Origin: Morchella semilibera
Taxonomy: Eukaryota; Ascomycota; Pezizomycetes; Pezizales; Morchellaceae
Reading direction: 5' to 3'
DNA length: 64,000 nucleotides
NCBI GenBank assembly: GCA_009192285.1
Contig: CM018603.1
Coordinates: forward strand, 5,515,613 to 5,579,612
Shown here: piece after piece, positions 44,461-54,437 of the stretch
Layout of the letters: the number at the start of each line of letters is the position of its first letter
Numbering within the stretch: position 1 is the stretch's first letter
Program-made: the position numbers and the translations under genes
The notes under the pieces: model-generated
Database searches by the model: none
What the model saw: the letters and a program-made list of their open reading frames with translations, nothing else
Told to the model about the DNA's origin: nothing

Positions 44461-45560
44461 TTCCCTCTTCGGAAATTAGGTGGCTTGGCTACCAATGCAC
44501 CCCCTCCTTAGATCCTCATCCTCATTTTCAGAAAAGAGTCAAAGCAGCCATGACTTCTTTCGCCATTATTCGACGCTTTTCCTCAGCAGGGAAGGGCCTT
44601 ACCGCTCTGAACTGCCGCCGCCTCGCCATCATGGCTATTCTTCCAATTCTGACATACGGAAGCACCTGCTTCACCCCCTCACGCAAAACAATAAAAATAT
44701 TAGAGACGGCATGGCACTCGATTCTTCGATGGGTGACAAATTGCTTCCGCTCTACCCCAATCTCTATTCTACAAGCCGAATCCTCGTGCGCACCCATTGA
44801 CTTATATCTTACCTCCCTCCGTCTCCGATATGCTGCTAGAATTCTCAATGCAAACCCAGAATTAAATCCCGTTGCTGCTCGTCTTCCCTCAACTTTTCCT
44901 GCGCTCAGTGAGTTCAGGAATAATTCTAATCGGCTTCTCCTGAGAGGCATTTCTAATCCACCAAAACATTGGAACTCCAATCGAAAAGGGGTCGCCAGAC
45001 TCCCCATCGATGAATTGTGTAACTTTTTACTCTCCAATTCTCCAGAGTTCGCACTAAATCCCACCCCAAATCCTCAACTTGGACTGCTGATTAAAAGGCA
45101 TGTCCTTTCCTCGTGGAAAACTCTTCCTACTCCTTCATACTATCAATGGCCGATTACCAATAAACCCCACCTCCACCTAGCGATTGGAAGGTTCCTGTCT
45201 GGCAGAATATGCCAGATGCGAGCACACAAAAGCTACCTGGCCGCTCACCCATCCTGGATGCAACCCGACTCCTCCCCCATCTGTCCCAGATGTGAGGAAG
45301 AGAAGGAGGATTTTCATCATGCAATTCTTGTTTGTCCCGCTCGCAATGAGGCGAGAAATCGTTTTATTTCTTATGCTTCCTCACTGGAAGATTTATTTCT
45401 TAATCAACAAACGATATATGACCTTGGTCTATATATCGCTACTACTCGTACTGCGTTTCCCTTGAAAAATCAAGTATCTAAATCTCCACTTTATTCTCTT
45501 TCTTCGTCGTCTTCGCTATCTTCTTTGTCTTCGATATCGTCTGGGATATTATCGGTATAA
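44461..45560 (+). pseudogene. C-terminal reverse-transcriptase fragment of the truncated LINE
   Basis: Open from SSEIRWLGYQCTPSLDPHPH to the C-terminal zinc finger (CPRCEEEKEDFHHAILVC) without a stop. By eye it is about 90% identical in protein to the same part of the copy at 34352-39685. It lacks the catalytic YVDD. Codons upstream of 44461 in the same open frame belong to flanking DNA. The ORF reaches about 24 codons past the sister copy's stop. Confidence 0.9.
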
Positions 45561-45726
45561 GTGGATTAAAGGTTTTCTTTTCTTATATGATTGCGTGATT
45601 TTAGGCGGTTTTATTTGTTTGTTTTGAGGGATAGGTTTTGTTTATGCCATAGGGACTCCCTGCACGCAACATTCTTGTACCTAGAAGTCAATGAAATTAT
45701 GATATAAAAAAAAAAAAAAAAAAAAA
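44461..45726 (+). mobile_element. 5'-truncated LINE copy, about 1.27 kb
   Basis: Begins abruptly within the reverse-transcriptase thumb region and ends in a poly(A) run of about 20 A. An exact 17-bp duplication brackets it (44444-44460 and 45727-45743). Same family as 34352-39685, opposite orientation. The 5' truncation is the usual outcome of incomplete reverse transcription. Confidence 0.93.
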
Positions 45727-45743
45727 AGATGGTCTTTCCGGGG
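45727..45743. repeat. Target-site duplication of the truncated LINE, right copy
   Basis: Exact copy of 44444-44460. Confidence 0.92.
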
Positions 45744-46132
45744 GGAGGTGCTTGGATAGGGGTAAATAAATTTCTAAGCGAATCAGGGTTAGGGGATTAA
45801 ACTCGTTGCGGAGGCATCCCCGGCGTGTAATAACCAAACACGGTGTTAGTTTGTTATCCGACACCCTACTGATGATTGCGCAATGACGCTATTATCACTT
45901 CATGTTCTACTTGAAGCACTTCGACCCGTAGACTCTAAATGTGGTATGTTGGTCTTTTGGTCATCTTTTTAATAATTGGCTTTGAGAGAGGGGAACCGAA
46001 CGTCACACAACGCACAAATCACATAAAGAGAGCGGTATCTCAGAAATCACTTTTGTTTATTATTATATGCGCAGTACAAGCATTCGATGGTATTTAGTAT
46101 TGAGCTTCTCTTATTTCTCCTTCAGACTCCTC
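45744..46132. other. Spacer, downstream of the 46133-47378 gene
   Basis: No open frame of note. Would hold the 3' end of the minus-strand gene. Confidence 0.5.
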
Positions 46133-47378
46133 CTATTCCCTGCGGCGTTTCTGAGAGCCTTTCCCACGCGGGGAAGCACCAGAGACGTTTTCGACCTTAA
46201 CAACTGCTCCACGTTGGATGGCAGACGATCCCGGAGAAGCGGTGTTGTGCGCTTCGGCAGGGATGCGTGCGGCGGCGACATGAGCCGGTGTGACCGAGAT
46301 GATATCATCGCCCCCAAAGTCGGAACCGCCATCGAGATCGGATGATTCCTCGCATAGGCCTTTTACTATGCCGAACCTGTCATCCTCGTCGATATGAACG
46401 AAATTGCGCTTGTCTACGAACTTGGACTTGCCCTTCTTGATCCTAGGCTCTAGTTCGGCGAAGTGCTCGAGTCTAACCCTCTTCCAAACCTCAGGTTTGC
46501 CCAGTCGGTCCCAGTATAGGATCAAGGCAGTACGTCCCCACTCTGCGCTGTATTGGTCATGTAGGTTAAACTTTACGAAGGTGCAGAGGTTTGCATATGT
46601 ATCTGTGGGTATTGATTAGCATATATCCAATATCAGAGGCGCACGTATATCAGAGGGGCACGTGGCTGCATTCACGTACTGCGTAGGAAGCTGTGCACCC
46701 TCTTCGCACACCTATCCAGGTCCAAGATAGGCCCAATCCAGCCGAAAACCGCTAGGAAGTTCTCTCTGCTGTAGAACTTATTAAAGAACTGTCTAACTGC
46801 ATCTGCATCTCGACTATCCTTGATTTCCTCACCACCGCTCTCAATTGCGGCTTCCACGTGTTCCCTAGCCAGGTCTAGCGTGGTATGCTTGATCTGATAT
46901 GTCATGCCGAGCATACGCTTCCTGACGATGCTATGCTTGAGAGGAAACTGCTTTTTGAAGCCATTACCATACACCTCCGCGACTACAGAGTCAGGGTTCT
47001 CGAGAGTGAAGTGCCTAATCATGTGGAGCTTCACACGGCGATTGAGGGCCGCCTTGAGTGCTTGCTCGCGCGCGGCGGAGTCGAGTTCCTCCTGCTTTTT
47101 CTTCTTGGCAGGAGGCTCTTCAACCGCCGTAGCGAGCTTTGTCAACCCCTTGATGATTCCGGGGCACTGCGAAGGGCGTTTAGTTGGGTCCCCTGTAATC
47201 TCGTGCCACATTTCCATCAGAGCGGCGATATCACGTTGGCTCCAGCATCTTGGAACCTACATGTACCCAACGTCAATCCCCGTCCATCACCGGGGGGGGA
47301 AGGGGGGTTGCCTACTCGAATTTTAACGTGTCCCTCGATTATCTCGGCGGGATCGTTCTCTGCCTCTGACTGGCTCAT
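46133..47378 (-). CDS. Intact three-exon orphan gene, putative nuclear protein of 369 residues
   Basis: Exons 47378-47316, 47256-46680 and 46602-46133 join in frame. Intron 1 (59 bp) has GTAGGC and TGTAG ends; intron 2 (77 bp) has GTACGT, GCTAAT and CACAG. The product starts MSQSEAEND. A helical domain follows (RCWSQRDIAALMEMWHEITG), somewhat SANT-like in feel, then a lysine-rich signal (PPAKKKKQEE). The middle is a 200-residue folded-looking region (MLGMTYQIKHTTLDLAREHV, FFNKFYSRENFLAVFGWIGP, WGRTALILYWDRLGKPEVW), then an acidic stretch (ESSDLDGGSDFGGDD) and a basic C-terminus (KGSQKRRRE). I do not recognise a family. Clean splicing without stops argues for a functional gene, unusual in this window. 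Confidence 0.75.
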
Positions 47379-47393
47379 ATCTCGTGGTTTGAT

Positions 47394-47520
47394 TGGACGC
47401 GTCTGGTTGATGGGGATGATGTGGTGGTGGGGTTTGATTGGACGCGTCTGGTTGATGAGGATGATGGGTGGTGGTGGGGTGGTGGGGTGGTGGTGGGGTG
47501 GTGGGGTGGTGGGGCGGGTG
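47394..47520. repeat. GT-rich minisatellite upstream of the orphan gene
   Basis: Two ~35-bp copies containing GTTTGATTGGACGCGTCTGG, then GGTGGTGGGGTGGTGGGG repeats. It starts 16 bp before the ATG of the minus-strand gene, so it lies in its leader or promoter. Confidence 0.75.
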
Positions 47521-47609
47521 GACGTGTTCTCTGAGGCATGTACTCGCTACCCCTAACCCTTATGCGGCCGCGTATTCCGTCTTGATACTGGGAAAGAACC
47601 AGAAAATAC

Positions 47610-48001
47610 TGTAAAGGGATATCTCAGAAGTCACTAAGATATGGCTAATGCTAAGCGATAGTTCTGTAGCTTTTAAACTTGTAATATTGTAGACCGGATT
47701 CCGTTCGCTTGAGAGGATGATGATTCCCCTAAGACGACGGGAATCCTACTAGCTATTTATACATGAAGAACCCCCTTAACTCCGCTAACTCCTCCTATAG
47801 CAAATCTCCCGCAATGCCTCCGCTACTGCTCCGACTTCCTACGAGGTGGGGTAACCAAGGGTCCACTCATGAGGTGTGGTAGTGGTTGCCGAGTTATAAC
47901 CGAACCCCGCTCCTGGGCGTACGTCACTCTTCCATCGCGCCGTCATACCAGGACAATACCATTGTACTACCAGTACCGCACTTAAAAGCAATCCTATAAC
48001 A
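47610..48001 (-). repeat. 3' LTR of the Gypsy element
   Basis: Starts TGTTATAGG and ends TTTACA in element sense (TG...CA ends). Identical by eye to 54841-55232. Confidence 0.95.
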
Positions 48002-48016
48002 CTACTCCCCCTTCCA
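48002..48016 (-). promoter_or_regulatory. Polypurine tract of the Gypsy element
   Basis: GGAAGGGGGAGTAG in element sense, directly before the 3' LTR: the expected primer site for plus-strand DNA synthesis. Confidence 0.75.
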
Positions 48017-48094
48017 AGCCGTCGTCCTCGGCCGTTAAACCCTTCCATGGAAAAAACCCTGTGGGAAAAGCCATGATGAGGGAAGGTATCGGGA

Positions 48095-50884
48095 TTATTG
48101 CTTCGTCAACCGCCGCTGCCTCTTAGTCTGCCGTGCTCCGGACTCCGGGGCTACTGTCACTTGACTCCGAGTGCGAGGACGGTTGCTGATAACCGGTTTG
48201 GCATTTTCGTCAGCCAGTGCCTCTTGGGGTTCTGGTGTTGCCAGCCGTTTGCGGGTGTTCTGCTTCCTGTTGGGGTCCAAATCTTCACGATAGGGCCTCA
48301 GGAGCATCTCATGGAACACATTGTGGACCTTCCAGTCTACTGGTAGGTCTAGTCGGTAGGCTCGATTACCGATCTTGGCTAGTACTTCGAAGGGTCCAGT
48401 GAACTTGTCTGACCACTTATTGTATCCGCCGAGGTTCCTTGTGTCTAGTAGGACCTTCTGCCCTGGTTCGAACTGCTGTACTGCGGGACCAGGTCGTGAC
48501 GCCATTTTATCGTACGTCTGCTGTAAGGTTTCCCGAGCCAGTTCATGGGCGGCGAGGATCTCGTCCAGGTGGTTATTCCCTTCGGCATCCAGCTGCTCGA
48601 TCTCCACATCCGTAGGCCAGTCTGAGCGAGGGTGAAACCCATAGTTGCAATAGAATGGTGACTGCCCGGTAGAGGAGTGTTTGGCGTTGTTGTAGGCGTA
48701 TTCGCAGATAGGAAGTAGGTCTCTCCACTTCTTACCTGTGCCTGCTGTAAACGCTCGTAGGTAGGACTCCATATGCTGGTTGGTCCTTTCCGTCTGACCA
48801 TCTGTCTGCGGATGGAACGAGGTCGAGAGTTTTCTACGAATCCCTAGTCGTTCTGTAATCGCGGTCCAGAAGGCTGACACGAACTGTGTTCCTCGGTCCG
48901 ATACTATTGATCGCGGGAGTCCATGAAAGCGCCAGATGTCTTTGACGAAGGCTTGTGCGGTTTGCTCCGCGTTGATTCCTGTCATTGGGATGAAGTGCGC
49001 CATTTTACTGAAGCGGTCCACTACAACCATGACGTTCCAGAAACTTGACCGCTCCTTGGGCATTTCTACTACAAAATCCATGGAGATGTCGCACCAAGGG
49101 GTCGTGGCTAACTCTAGGGGCTGTGGAAGAGACATATGTCGTCGTCGTTGTTTGGCTCTTTGGCATACATCGCACGTGCTGACATATTTGGCTACATCCG
49201 TGGTCATTCCTGGCCACCAGTAGTTCCTGTCAATCAATTCCAAGGTTTTATCTCTGCCTAGATGCCCTGCCGTGGGTCGGTCGTGATGGTCTTCTATGAC
49301 CTGCTTGACTGCATGCCCAGGCACTACCCAGCGTCCTTCATGAGTCGCTGTATTCTGATCGGGATCCCACTCTGTTGCAGCTTCCCGCAAGATAGTCTGC
49401 CGGGTCCACAGGTCCTCAGGATCTTCGTTTTCAGGGAGTTCATCCGGAACCATCCTACGAGTCCATCGACCCTCTTCTTCATACCAGTTCTGCAGAGCCG
49501 CAGGCATTCCCACTCCCGGTATGTGTACCCACTGATCCAATGGACGCACTTCTGATGAGTGATTGCAGTGGATTTCTTCACGAGGTTCTATTCCCGCTTG
49601 TGTCCTTCTTGCAAAATGTCCGGGGAGGAGGTTTCTTTCCGCAAAATGTTCGGGTGAGAGAAGCATTTTTACTGGCTGCTCTCGAACTATTCCCCCTTCC
49701 ATGGCGTACTCCGGGCGCCTGGTTAAAGCATCAGGCTTCCCGTTCTTGTCGCCTGGTCGAAAGTGGATCTTGAAGTGAAAAGGTGCTATCTTTTCCGCCC
49801 ATCGGGCCTGTCTTCTTGACAGCTTCTTGGTTGTTGTGAAGTACTGAAGGTTTTGGTGATCAGAATAGATCTGGATAGGTATGTCCGTACCTTCCAGCCA
49901 ATGTCTCCAAGTCAGGAGGGCGGAAACTATGGCGAGCATCTTTTTATCATAGATCTCATAGTTGACTTCGGCCTCATTAAACTTGCGAGAGTGGTAAGCT
50001 ACCGGATGTAACTTGCCATCTTCGAACACCTGTGACAGGACCGCAGCCTCTGCCCAGTCGCTGGCATCTGTTTCAAGGACAGCCATGCGATGTTCGTCGT
50101 AGTGTCGGAGGATAGGAGCGGTGGTAAATAGCTTCTTGAGCCCCTCAAAAGCATCCTGCTGCTCCCGACCCCACTTCCATACGGCATTTTTCTTCAGGAG
50201 ATCTGTCATGGGCTTGCATACCGCAGAATACCCGTAGATGAACCGCCTTAGGAAGTTGGCGAATCCCAGGAAGCACTGAAGCTCCTTCACCTTCGTGGGT
50301 TTTAACCACTCAGTGATAGCCTTCACCTTCGCGGGTGAGACTTGGGAACCGCTACCTGATAGCTTGAATCCTAGGAATTCTATCTCCGTTTGGAACCAAG
50401 CAGTCTTTTTCAGATTGCCGAATAGGTGGTTTTGTCGTAGCCGCTCCAGCACCCTGCGCACAAGAGCCACATGCTCTTCTCTAGACTTGGAATATATCAG
50501 GATATCATCCAAATAAACCACTAGACCCTGATCTAACAGGTCCTTGAATATGGTATTAACCATTGCCTGGAACGTTGCCGGGGCATTGGTCAAGCCAAAA
50601 GGCATTACTCTATATTCGAAGTGGCCGTATTTGGTCCGGAAAGCTGTCTTCCACTCTTCTCCCTCGGCGATCCTTACTAGGTTGTAACCGTTCTTGAGGT
50701 CGATCTTGGTGAAGAAGAGAGCTCCCTTCGTCGAATCTGCCAGTTCTGTCATGAGAGGCAGTGGGTACCGGTTCTTGACCGTGACGGAGTTCAGGCCGCG
50801 ATAGTCGACGCATAGCCGTAGTGACCCGTCTTGTTTAGGGACGAAGAGGATTGGGTGCCGCTGCTGGGCTGGAAGATGGGACAA
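48095..50884 (-). CDS. Gypsy pol: reverse transcriptase, RNase H, integrase
   Basis: 929 codons. Sense begins within RT motif 1 (ILFVPKQDGSLRLCVDYRGL); the listed Met is not a real start. RT core: FTKIDLKNGYN, FGLTNAPATF, VVYLDDILIYS (catalytic YLDD, ~residue 125). RNase H: VLETDASDWAEAAVLSQ to YSDHQNLQYF. Integrase zinc finger: HHDRPTAGHLGRDK ... CDVCQ. Integrase DDE: ISMDFV, VSDRGTQFVS and TDGQTERTNQ. The C-terminal GPFEVLAKIGNRAYRLDLP block is the GPY/F module. No chromodomain follows. The protein copies the RNA into DNA and integrates it. It joins the protease ORF by a +1 shift near 50845-50855, inside a conserved RT motif, so this looks like damage and not recoding. Confidence 0.94.
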   Translation of the reverse strand: MSHLPAQQRHPILFVPKQDGSLRLCVDYRGLNSVTVKNRYPLPLMTELADSTKGALFFTKIDLKNGYNLVRIAEGEEWKTAFRTKYGHFEYRVMPFGLTNAPATFQAMVNTIFKDLLDQGLVVYLDDILIYSKSREEHVALVRRVLERLRQNHLFGNLKKTAWFQTEIEFLGFKLSGSGSQVSPAKVKAITEWLKPTKVKELQCFLGFANFLRRFIYGYSAVCKPMTDLLKKNAVWKWGREQQDAFEGLKKLFTTAPILRHYDEHRMAVLETDASDWAEAAVLSQVFEDGKLHPVAYHSRKFNEAEVNYEIYDKKMLAIVSALLTWRHWLEGTDIPIQIYSDHQNLQYFTTTKKLSRRQARWAEKIAPFHFKIHFRPGDKNGKPDALTRRPEYAMEGGIVREQPVKMLLSPEHFAERNLLPGHFARRTQAGIEPREEIHCNHSSEVRPLDQWVHIPGVGMPAALQNWYEEEGRWTRRMVPDELPENEDPEDLWTRQTILREAATEWDPDQNTATHEGRWVVPGHAVKQVIEDHHDRPTAGHLGRDKTLELIDRNYWWPGMTTDVAKYVSTCDVCQRAKQRRRHMSLPQPLELATTPWCDISMDFVVEMPKERSSFWNVMVVVDRFSKMAHFIPMTGINAEQTAQAFVKDIWRFHGLPRSIVSDRGTQFVSAFWTAITERLGIRRKLSTSFHPQTDGQTERTNQHMESYLRAFTAGTGKKWRDLLPICEYAYNNAKHSSTGQSPFYCNYGFHPRSDWPTDVEIEQLDAEGNNHLDEILAAHELARETLQQTYDKMASRPGPAVQQFEPGQKVLLDTRNLGGYNKWSDKFTGPFEVLAKIGNRAYRLDLPVDWKVHNVFHEMLLRPYREDLDPNRKQNTRKRLATPEPQEALADENAKPVISNRPRTRSQVTVAPESGARQTKRQRRLTKQ

Positions 50885-51761
50885 TTTTACCTGCCGCTAA
50901 CATTTCATCCAGGTATTCCCTCAACGCTTTCTGTTCCGGGGGTGACAAGGTATAAATAGGACCCCACGGAGGTTGGCTTCCGTCCACGAGAGGAATCGTA
51001 TGATCCCACTCACTGTGTTCCGGCAGGCGTCCTGCTCCTTCAGGGGAGAACACATCTGCGTAGTCTTGGAACTCTTCCGGGATAGCACTAGCGAGAGTCT
51101 CGCTTCCCGTACTTCGTGCCCAGAAAGGGTGTGACTCGAGGGGCATGTCAGGTTCAGGCATATGTCGCAGGAGTCTGACGACCTTCTCTTGCCAACCTTC
51201 TTCGTACATATCTCCTTTTGTCATCATGCAGCCCTTAATCTGGCACTTGATACTATTGAAGGTAGCCTTATTTTGGCCCCAATGTATCGTAGGTTGATGC
51301 TCTTCGAGCCATCGATGTGGTATGACGAGATCTTCTCCAGCGAAGGTACCTATTTCGCAGGTGACTAACCTGTCGAGGTGGCTACCGATGCGGAGTGTGA
51401 GAGGTCGGGTGATATGAGTACCGGAGTGAGGCATGCGTGAGCCATCAGCTTGTTTTATGAGGAGAGTTGTGGTGCGGGTTTGAACCGGGATGTCGGCCTT
51501 TTTAACACAGTTCCAGGACATTATCCATGTCTCTGTGCCGCTGTCTAGTAAGGCTTGAACGGTATGGGTGAAGTGTTTATTGGTATTGGGGTTTAGCCAT
51601 GAGATTTCTATCTCGAGGCGGGTTTCTCGGGTAATGGTAGTCATTGTAGTATGGGTATATTGTAATAATAATAAAGGAGGATGGTAGATGCTCTTCCCTT
51701 CCAGGCGGATGAGGTCCCTTATATAGCCAAGTGCGGGGTAGCTCTGACACGTCATGCCCAA
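50835..51761 (-). CDS. Gypsy protease and N-terminal reverse-transcriptase linker
   Basis: 308 codons; the more likely start is the Met near 51644 (MTTITRETRLEIEI). QALLDSGTETWIMS carries the retropepsin Asp-Ser-Gly active site, followed by a GTHITRPLTLRIGSH flap-like region. The C-terminal part (EFQDYADVFSPEGAGRLPEH, IPLVDGSQPPWGPIYTLSPP) is the usual lead-in to the Gypsy reverse transcriptase. It ends by a frameshift in PAAAPNPLRP, where the pol frame continues as PILFVPK. About 250 bp without an ORF separate it from gag, so protease-pol expression must use a separate mechanism. Confidence 0.9.
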   Translation of the reverse strand: MGMTCQSYPALGYIRDLIRLEGKSIYHPPLLLLQYTHTTMTTITRETRLEIEISWLNPNTNKHFTHTVQALLDSGTETWIMSWNCVKKADIPVQTRTTTLLIKQADGSRMPHSGTHITRPLTLRIGSHLDRLVTCEIGTFAGEDLVIPHRWLEEHQPTIHWGQNKATFNSIKCQIKGCMMTKGDMYEEGWQEKVVRLLRHMPEPDMPLESHPFWARSTGSETLASAIPEEFQDYADVFSPEGAGRLPEHSEWDHTIPLVDGSQPPWGPIYTLSPPEQKALREYLDEMLAAGKIVPSSSPAAAPNPLRP

Positions 51762-52015
51762 GAATACCTTGCCCTAGTCACGAGTTCTTACTTTGCTTCG
51801 GCAGTCTCTCCACAGGGTTATGGCAAGTCAACAGTGCGCAGTGCGTCTACTGTCCGCTATCTGTGTGGCCCCTCTGCTTTCCGAACTTCTAGACTCGAGT
51901 CTTGGTTTCCGGCATTGGCCATTGCTTCCTTGCAGTATAGTTTTTATAAAAAGATTTTATTTCCGCACCTTTAATTTAACAAATGAAACCCATAGAAAAT
52001 ACAACAAAGCTTATT

Positions 52016-54187
52016 CTAATCTTCCCCAAGTGCCGTAATCCTGGCCCTAAATGCTTCACCTTGAGGTCCCAGTTTCTGCCTTTTCTCACTCTCCCCTTCC
52101 GGTTCCTTCGTCCTCGAAGTCTTACTCTCCTTTCTCCTCTTTTTCCCACTTGATCGTTCCGTCCCACCTGCCATCCTGACCCTTGTGGTCGAGTAACATT
52201 CCTTCGTCCAGTGACCTTCTCTTCCGCACCGAAGGCACTTGTTTTCCTTTGCCCATTGGTCTTTTTCCACTTGGGTGGCTCCTAAGCTACCGGTAGCTGG
52301 GCGAGGCTTGTGAGGAGAATCCTCTCGTTCCTTTCTACGGGGACGGGATTCATCACGCTCCTTTTTACGGGGGCGGGGTCGCTGGCGTTTGGATTCTTGG
52401 TGCTTAGGTTCTCGAGTTTCCTGGGGTTTCGCTAGCTCCCTTCCTCGCAGAATCTTCTGGCGGGCTCTAACTTCAGCGTCTTTTCTTCCCACTCTTCGAA
52501 CCCAAGCCAACCAATCTGGAAACTCAGACGGTTCTTCAATCGCGGCTGATAGTCTTTGTTCTAACGTGGAGTTTATTCCTGTTAGAATCATGGACTTCAT
52601 TACGATTGGGCCTACTCGAGCGTCCCACTCGAGGTTTTGCATCTCGTTGATGTAATCGTCGATAGGACCAGTTTGACGGAGATTATCCATCTTTTGCTTG
52701 GCCTGTTCTTGACTGGTGCGATTACCATACTGGATGCGGAGTTCCTGCTTGAAACGTTCCCAAGTACCGAGCCTAGGTTCTACACTAAGCCTTTCCTTAA
52801 AGTTGCGCCAGAAACTTGCTGCACTCCCGGTGAATTCCAGAGATGCCCAAAGGATTCGAGTCTTATCATCCCAGGTGACTCGTGGTTGAAGGTCCATTAG
52901 GATCTCCATACGATCGATCCAATGGCGGACGTCTTCATCGGGTTTGCCGGAGAAGGGGATCTTTGCCTGCTTGGGTGTCTCTCCCTTGCGATGGCTGTGG
53001 GGTACCGGTGACTGCGTTTCTGCTCGTCGGTGGTGCCTATTCCGTCTTCTCTTTCGTCTCCTCTCATCTTCGGAGGAGCTGGATGAGTCCGATGGGCTTG
53101 GACTATCATCCCTTCTGTGGCGCCTTCTTCCTCTCCCGCCACCATTTCCTCCACCATTTCCTGCCGCTCCCTTCTCCAGTACAGGCTCCTCCTCCCTCCT
53201 ACGTTTACCGTAGGATCTTCTGGGTGGTGGAGACGGGGATTTACTCCTCCTCCTGTTGGCTGGGGGTGAGGGTGGCGGTGCCCTTCCTTCTCCTGGGGAA
53301 TCATTCTCAGACTCAACCCGGGGTTGCTTCTCCTTTAACGCTTTCAGGGCTACCTTCAGCATTTTCCTCAATTCTGGCTGGATGGTATCGACAGTGGGGG
53401 TAGGTGCCTTTGGTTGGGGGGCCACCTGGGCTGCCGCAACCGTGGCTGCTAGCCCTTCCGGTAAGTCCAGTTCTTTTTCTGCTTGCTGAGCCTGTATGTA
53501 GGCTGCTAGCTCCTGGGTCTGTCGCCGTTGTTGCTCGTTTTCGAGGGCCATCTGTCTGAACCTCAGCTCAGTTTCCGCCTGTTGGTTTTGCGCATAGGTT
53601 TGGAACTGGCTGGCCAGGGTACTAAGGACGGTGGTTATCTGCCCTTGTTGTCCTTCTACTTCCCGAAACTTCCCTTGTAACTCTCCCACCAGTTGTTGTC
53701 CGCCTTGGACTACCTGGCCGTGTTGGTATTCCCTTGCCCTGGCTTCTGCCTGGAAGGCTAGGCTTGTCTGAGCTGCGAGACCTTGTATGCCCTGGACGAG
53801 TACCTCGGTCCTGAGGGGTCGTGGGGTCTCCTGCCCGTAGGACAGCTCTCCGATGGAGGAGGTGCTCGCGTAGCTGGCGTCGCTCATATCCCCATCCGAA
53901 CCAGAGCGCCTCACTGTAATAGTGGCCTGCCTGGTTGGAGTCTCGAAGGGGTTGAGTTCCATGCTGGCGGAGCTGCGAGTAATCCTCTTCGGGTCTCGTT
54001 TGCGGACCTTCTTCGGGGCTTTGGCTTTGAGGGGGGCCGGTTTCCATAGCTCTGTGGCGGGGGTATCCCTGGCTCTGCTGGGTATTGTGGGCTGGGCCTG
54101 GGCCATCGCGGTGTCTTTGTCTCGGACCACGATTGCTTCCGTCATGTCGTGGTCTTCCCGCGAGATTAACGCTAGTGGGAGGGACAT
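52016..54187 (-). CDS. Gypsy Gag polyprotein, 723 residues
   Basis: Open from ATG 54187. The N-terminal ~100 residues are polar. A long Gln-rich coiled coil follows (AFQAEARAREYQHGQVVQGG to QELAAYIQAQQAEKEL), then an Arg/Ser-rich stretch. The capsid-like Retrotrans_gag domain covers about residues 410-510 (WIDRMEILMDLQPRVTWDDK, FWRNFKERL, PIDDYINEMQNLEW). A basic region precedes a CCHC zinc knuckle CLRCGREGHWTKEC (~residue 650) that binds element RNA. The coiled coil and RS-like domain make this Gag longer than most fungal Gypsy Gags. It has no stops or frameshifts and is probably functional. Confidence 0.93.
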   Translation of the reverse strand: MSLPLALISREDHDMTEAIVVRDKDTAMAQAQPTIPSRARDTPATELWKPAPLKAKAPKKVRKRDPKRITRSSASMELNPFETPTRQATITVRRSGSDGDMSDASYASTSSIGELSYGQETPRPLRTEVLVQGIQGLAAQTSLAFQAEARAREYQHGQVVQGGQQLVGELQGKFREVEGQQGQITTVLSTLASQFQTYAQNQQAETELRFRQMALENEQQRRQTQELAAYIQAQQAEKELDLPEGLAATVAAAQVAPQPKAPTPTVDTIQPELRKMLKVALKALKEKQPRVESENDSPGEGRAPPPSPPANRRRSKSPSPPPRRSYGKRRREEEPVLEKGAAGNGGGNGGGRGRRRHRRDDSPSPSDSSSSSEDERRRKRRRNRHHRRAETQSPVPHSHRKGETPKQAKIPFSGKPDEDVRHWIDRMEILMDLQPRVTWDDKTRILWASLEFTGSAASFWRNFKERLSVEPRLGTWERFKQELRIQYGNRTSQEQAKQKMDNLRQTGPIDDYINEMQNLEWDARVGPIVMKSMILTGINSTLEQRLSAAIEEPSEFPDWLAWVRRVGRKDAEVRARQKILRGRELAKPQETREPKHQESKRQRPRPRKKERDESRPRRKEREDSPHKPRPATGSLGATQVEKDQWAKENKCLRCGREGHWTKECYSTTRVRMAGGTERSSGKKRRKESKTSRTKEPEGESEKRQKLGPQGEAFRARITALGED

Positions 54188-54300
54188 CCTTAAAGAATTC
54201 GATGGGGAGATCGGGGGTGTTGTTGCACCAAGGTAGAGGAGTGAACCAAGGCACCGAGTGCGCTAAGCCGTGAGAGTTTTGGCGAAGCGTTATGAGGATG

Positions 54301-54437
54301 CATCAGCAAACTCAACTTGTGACTGTAGTCTCCCAACAGTCTCCCAGGTCTCCTGAGAGTCTCCTGAGACCCCTGGATATTTTCTGAGTCTCCTGAGGCT
54401 CAGGAGACATTAGGAGACAAATGAAGTCTTGCTGATG
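54301..54437 (-). mobile_element. 137-bp TIR element in the Gypsy leader (copy B)
   Basis: Same length and same TIRs as 38786-38922 in reverse orientation: CATCAGCAAACTCAACTTGT at the left, CATCAGCAAGACTTCATTTG read inwards from the right. TG stands outside both ends (possible 2-bp duplication). The interior has diverged a little from copy A. Lies between the 5' LTR and gag, so it is part of the genomic RNA leader. Confidence 0.8.

Noticed and set aside
47839-48048. 69-codon ORF also found at 55070-55279
   Set aside because: It is duplicated only because it lies in the two LTRs of the Gypsy element.
50845-50855. Programmed frameshift between Gypsy protease and pol
   Set aside because: The shift falls inside a conserved reverse-transcriptase motif, not at a gag-pol style boundary, and no slippery heptamer is present in the zero frame.
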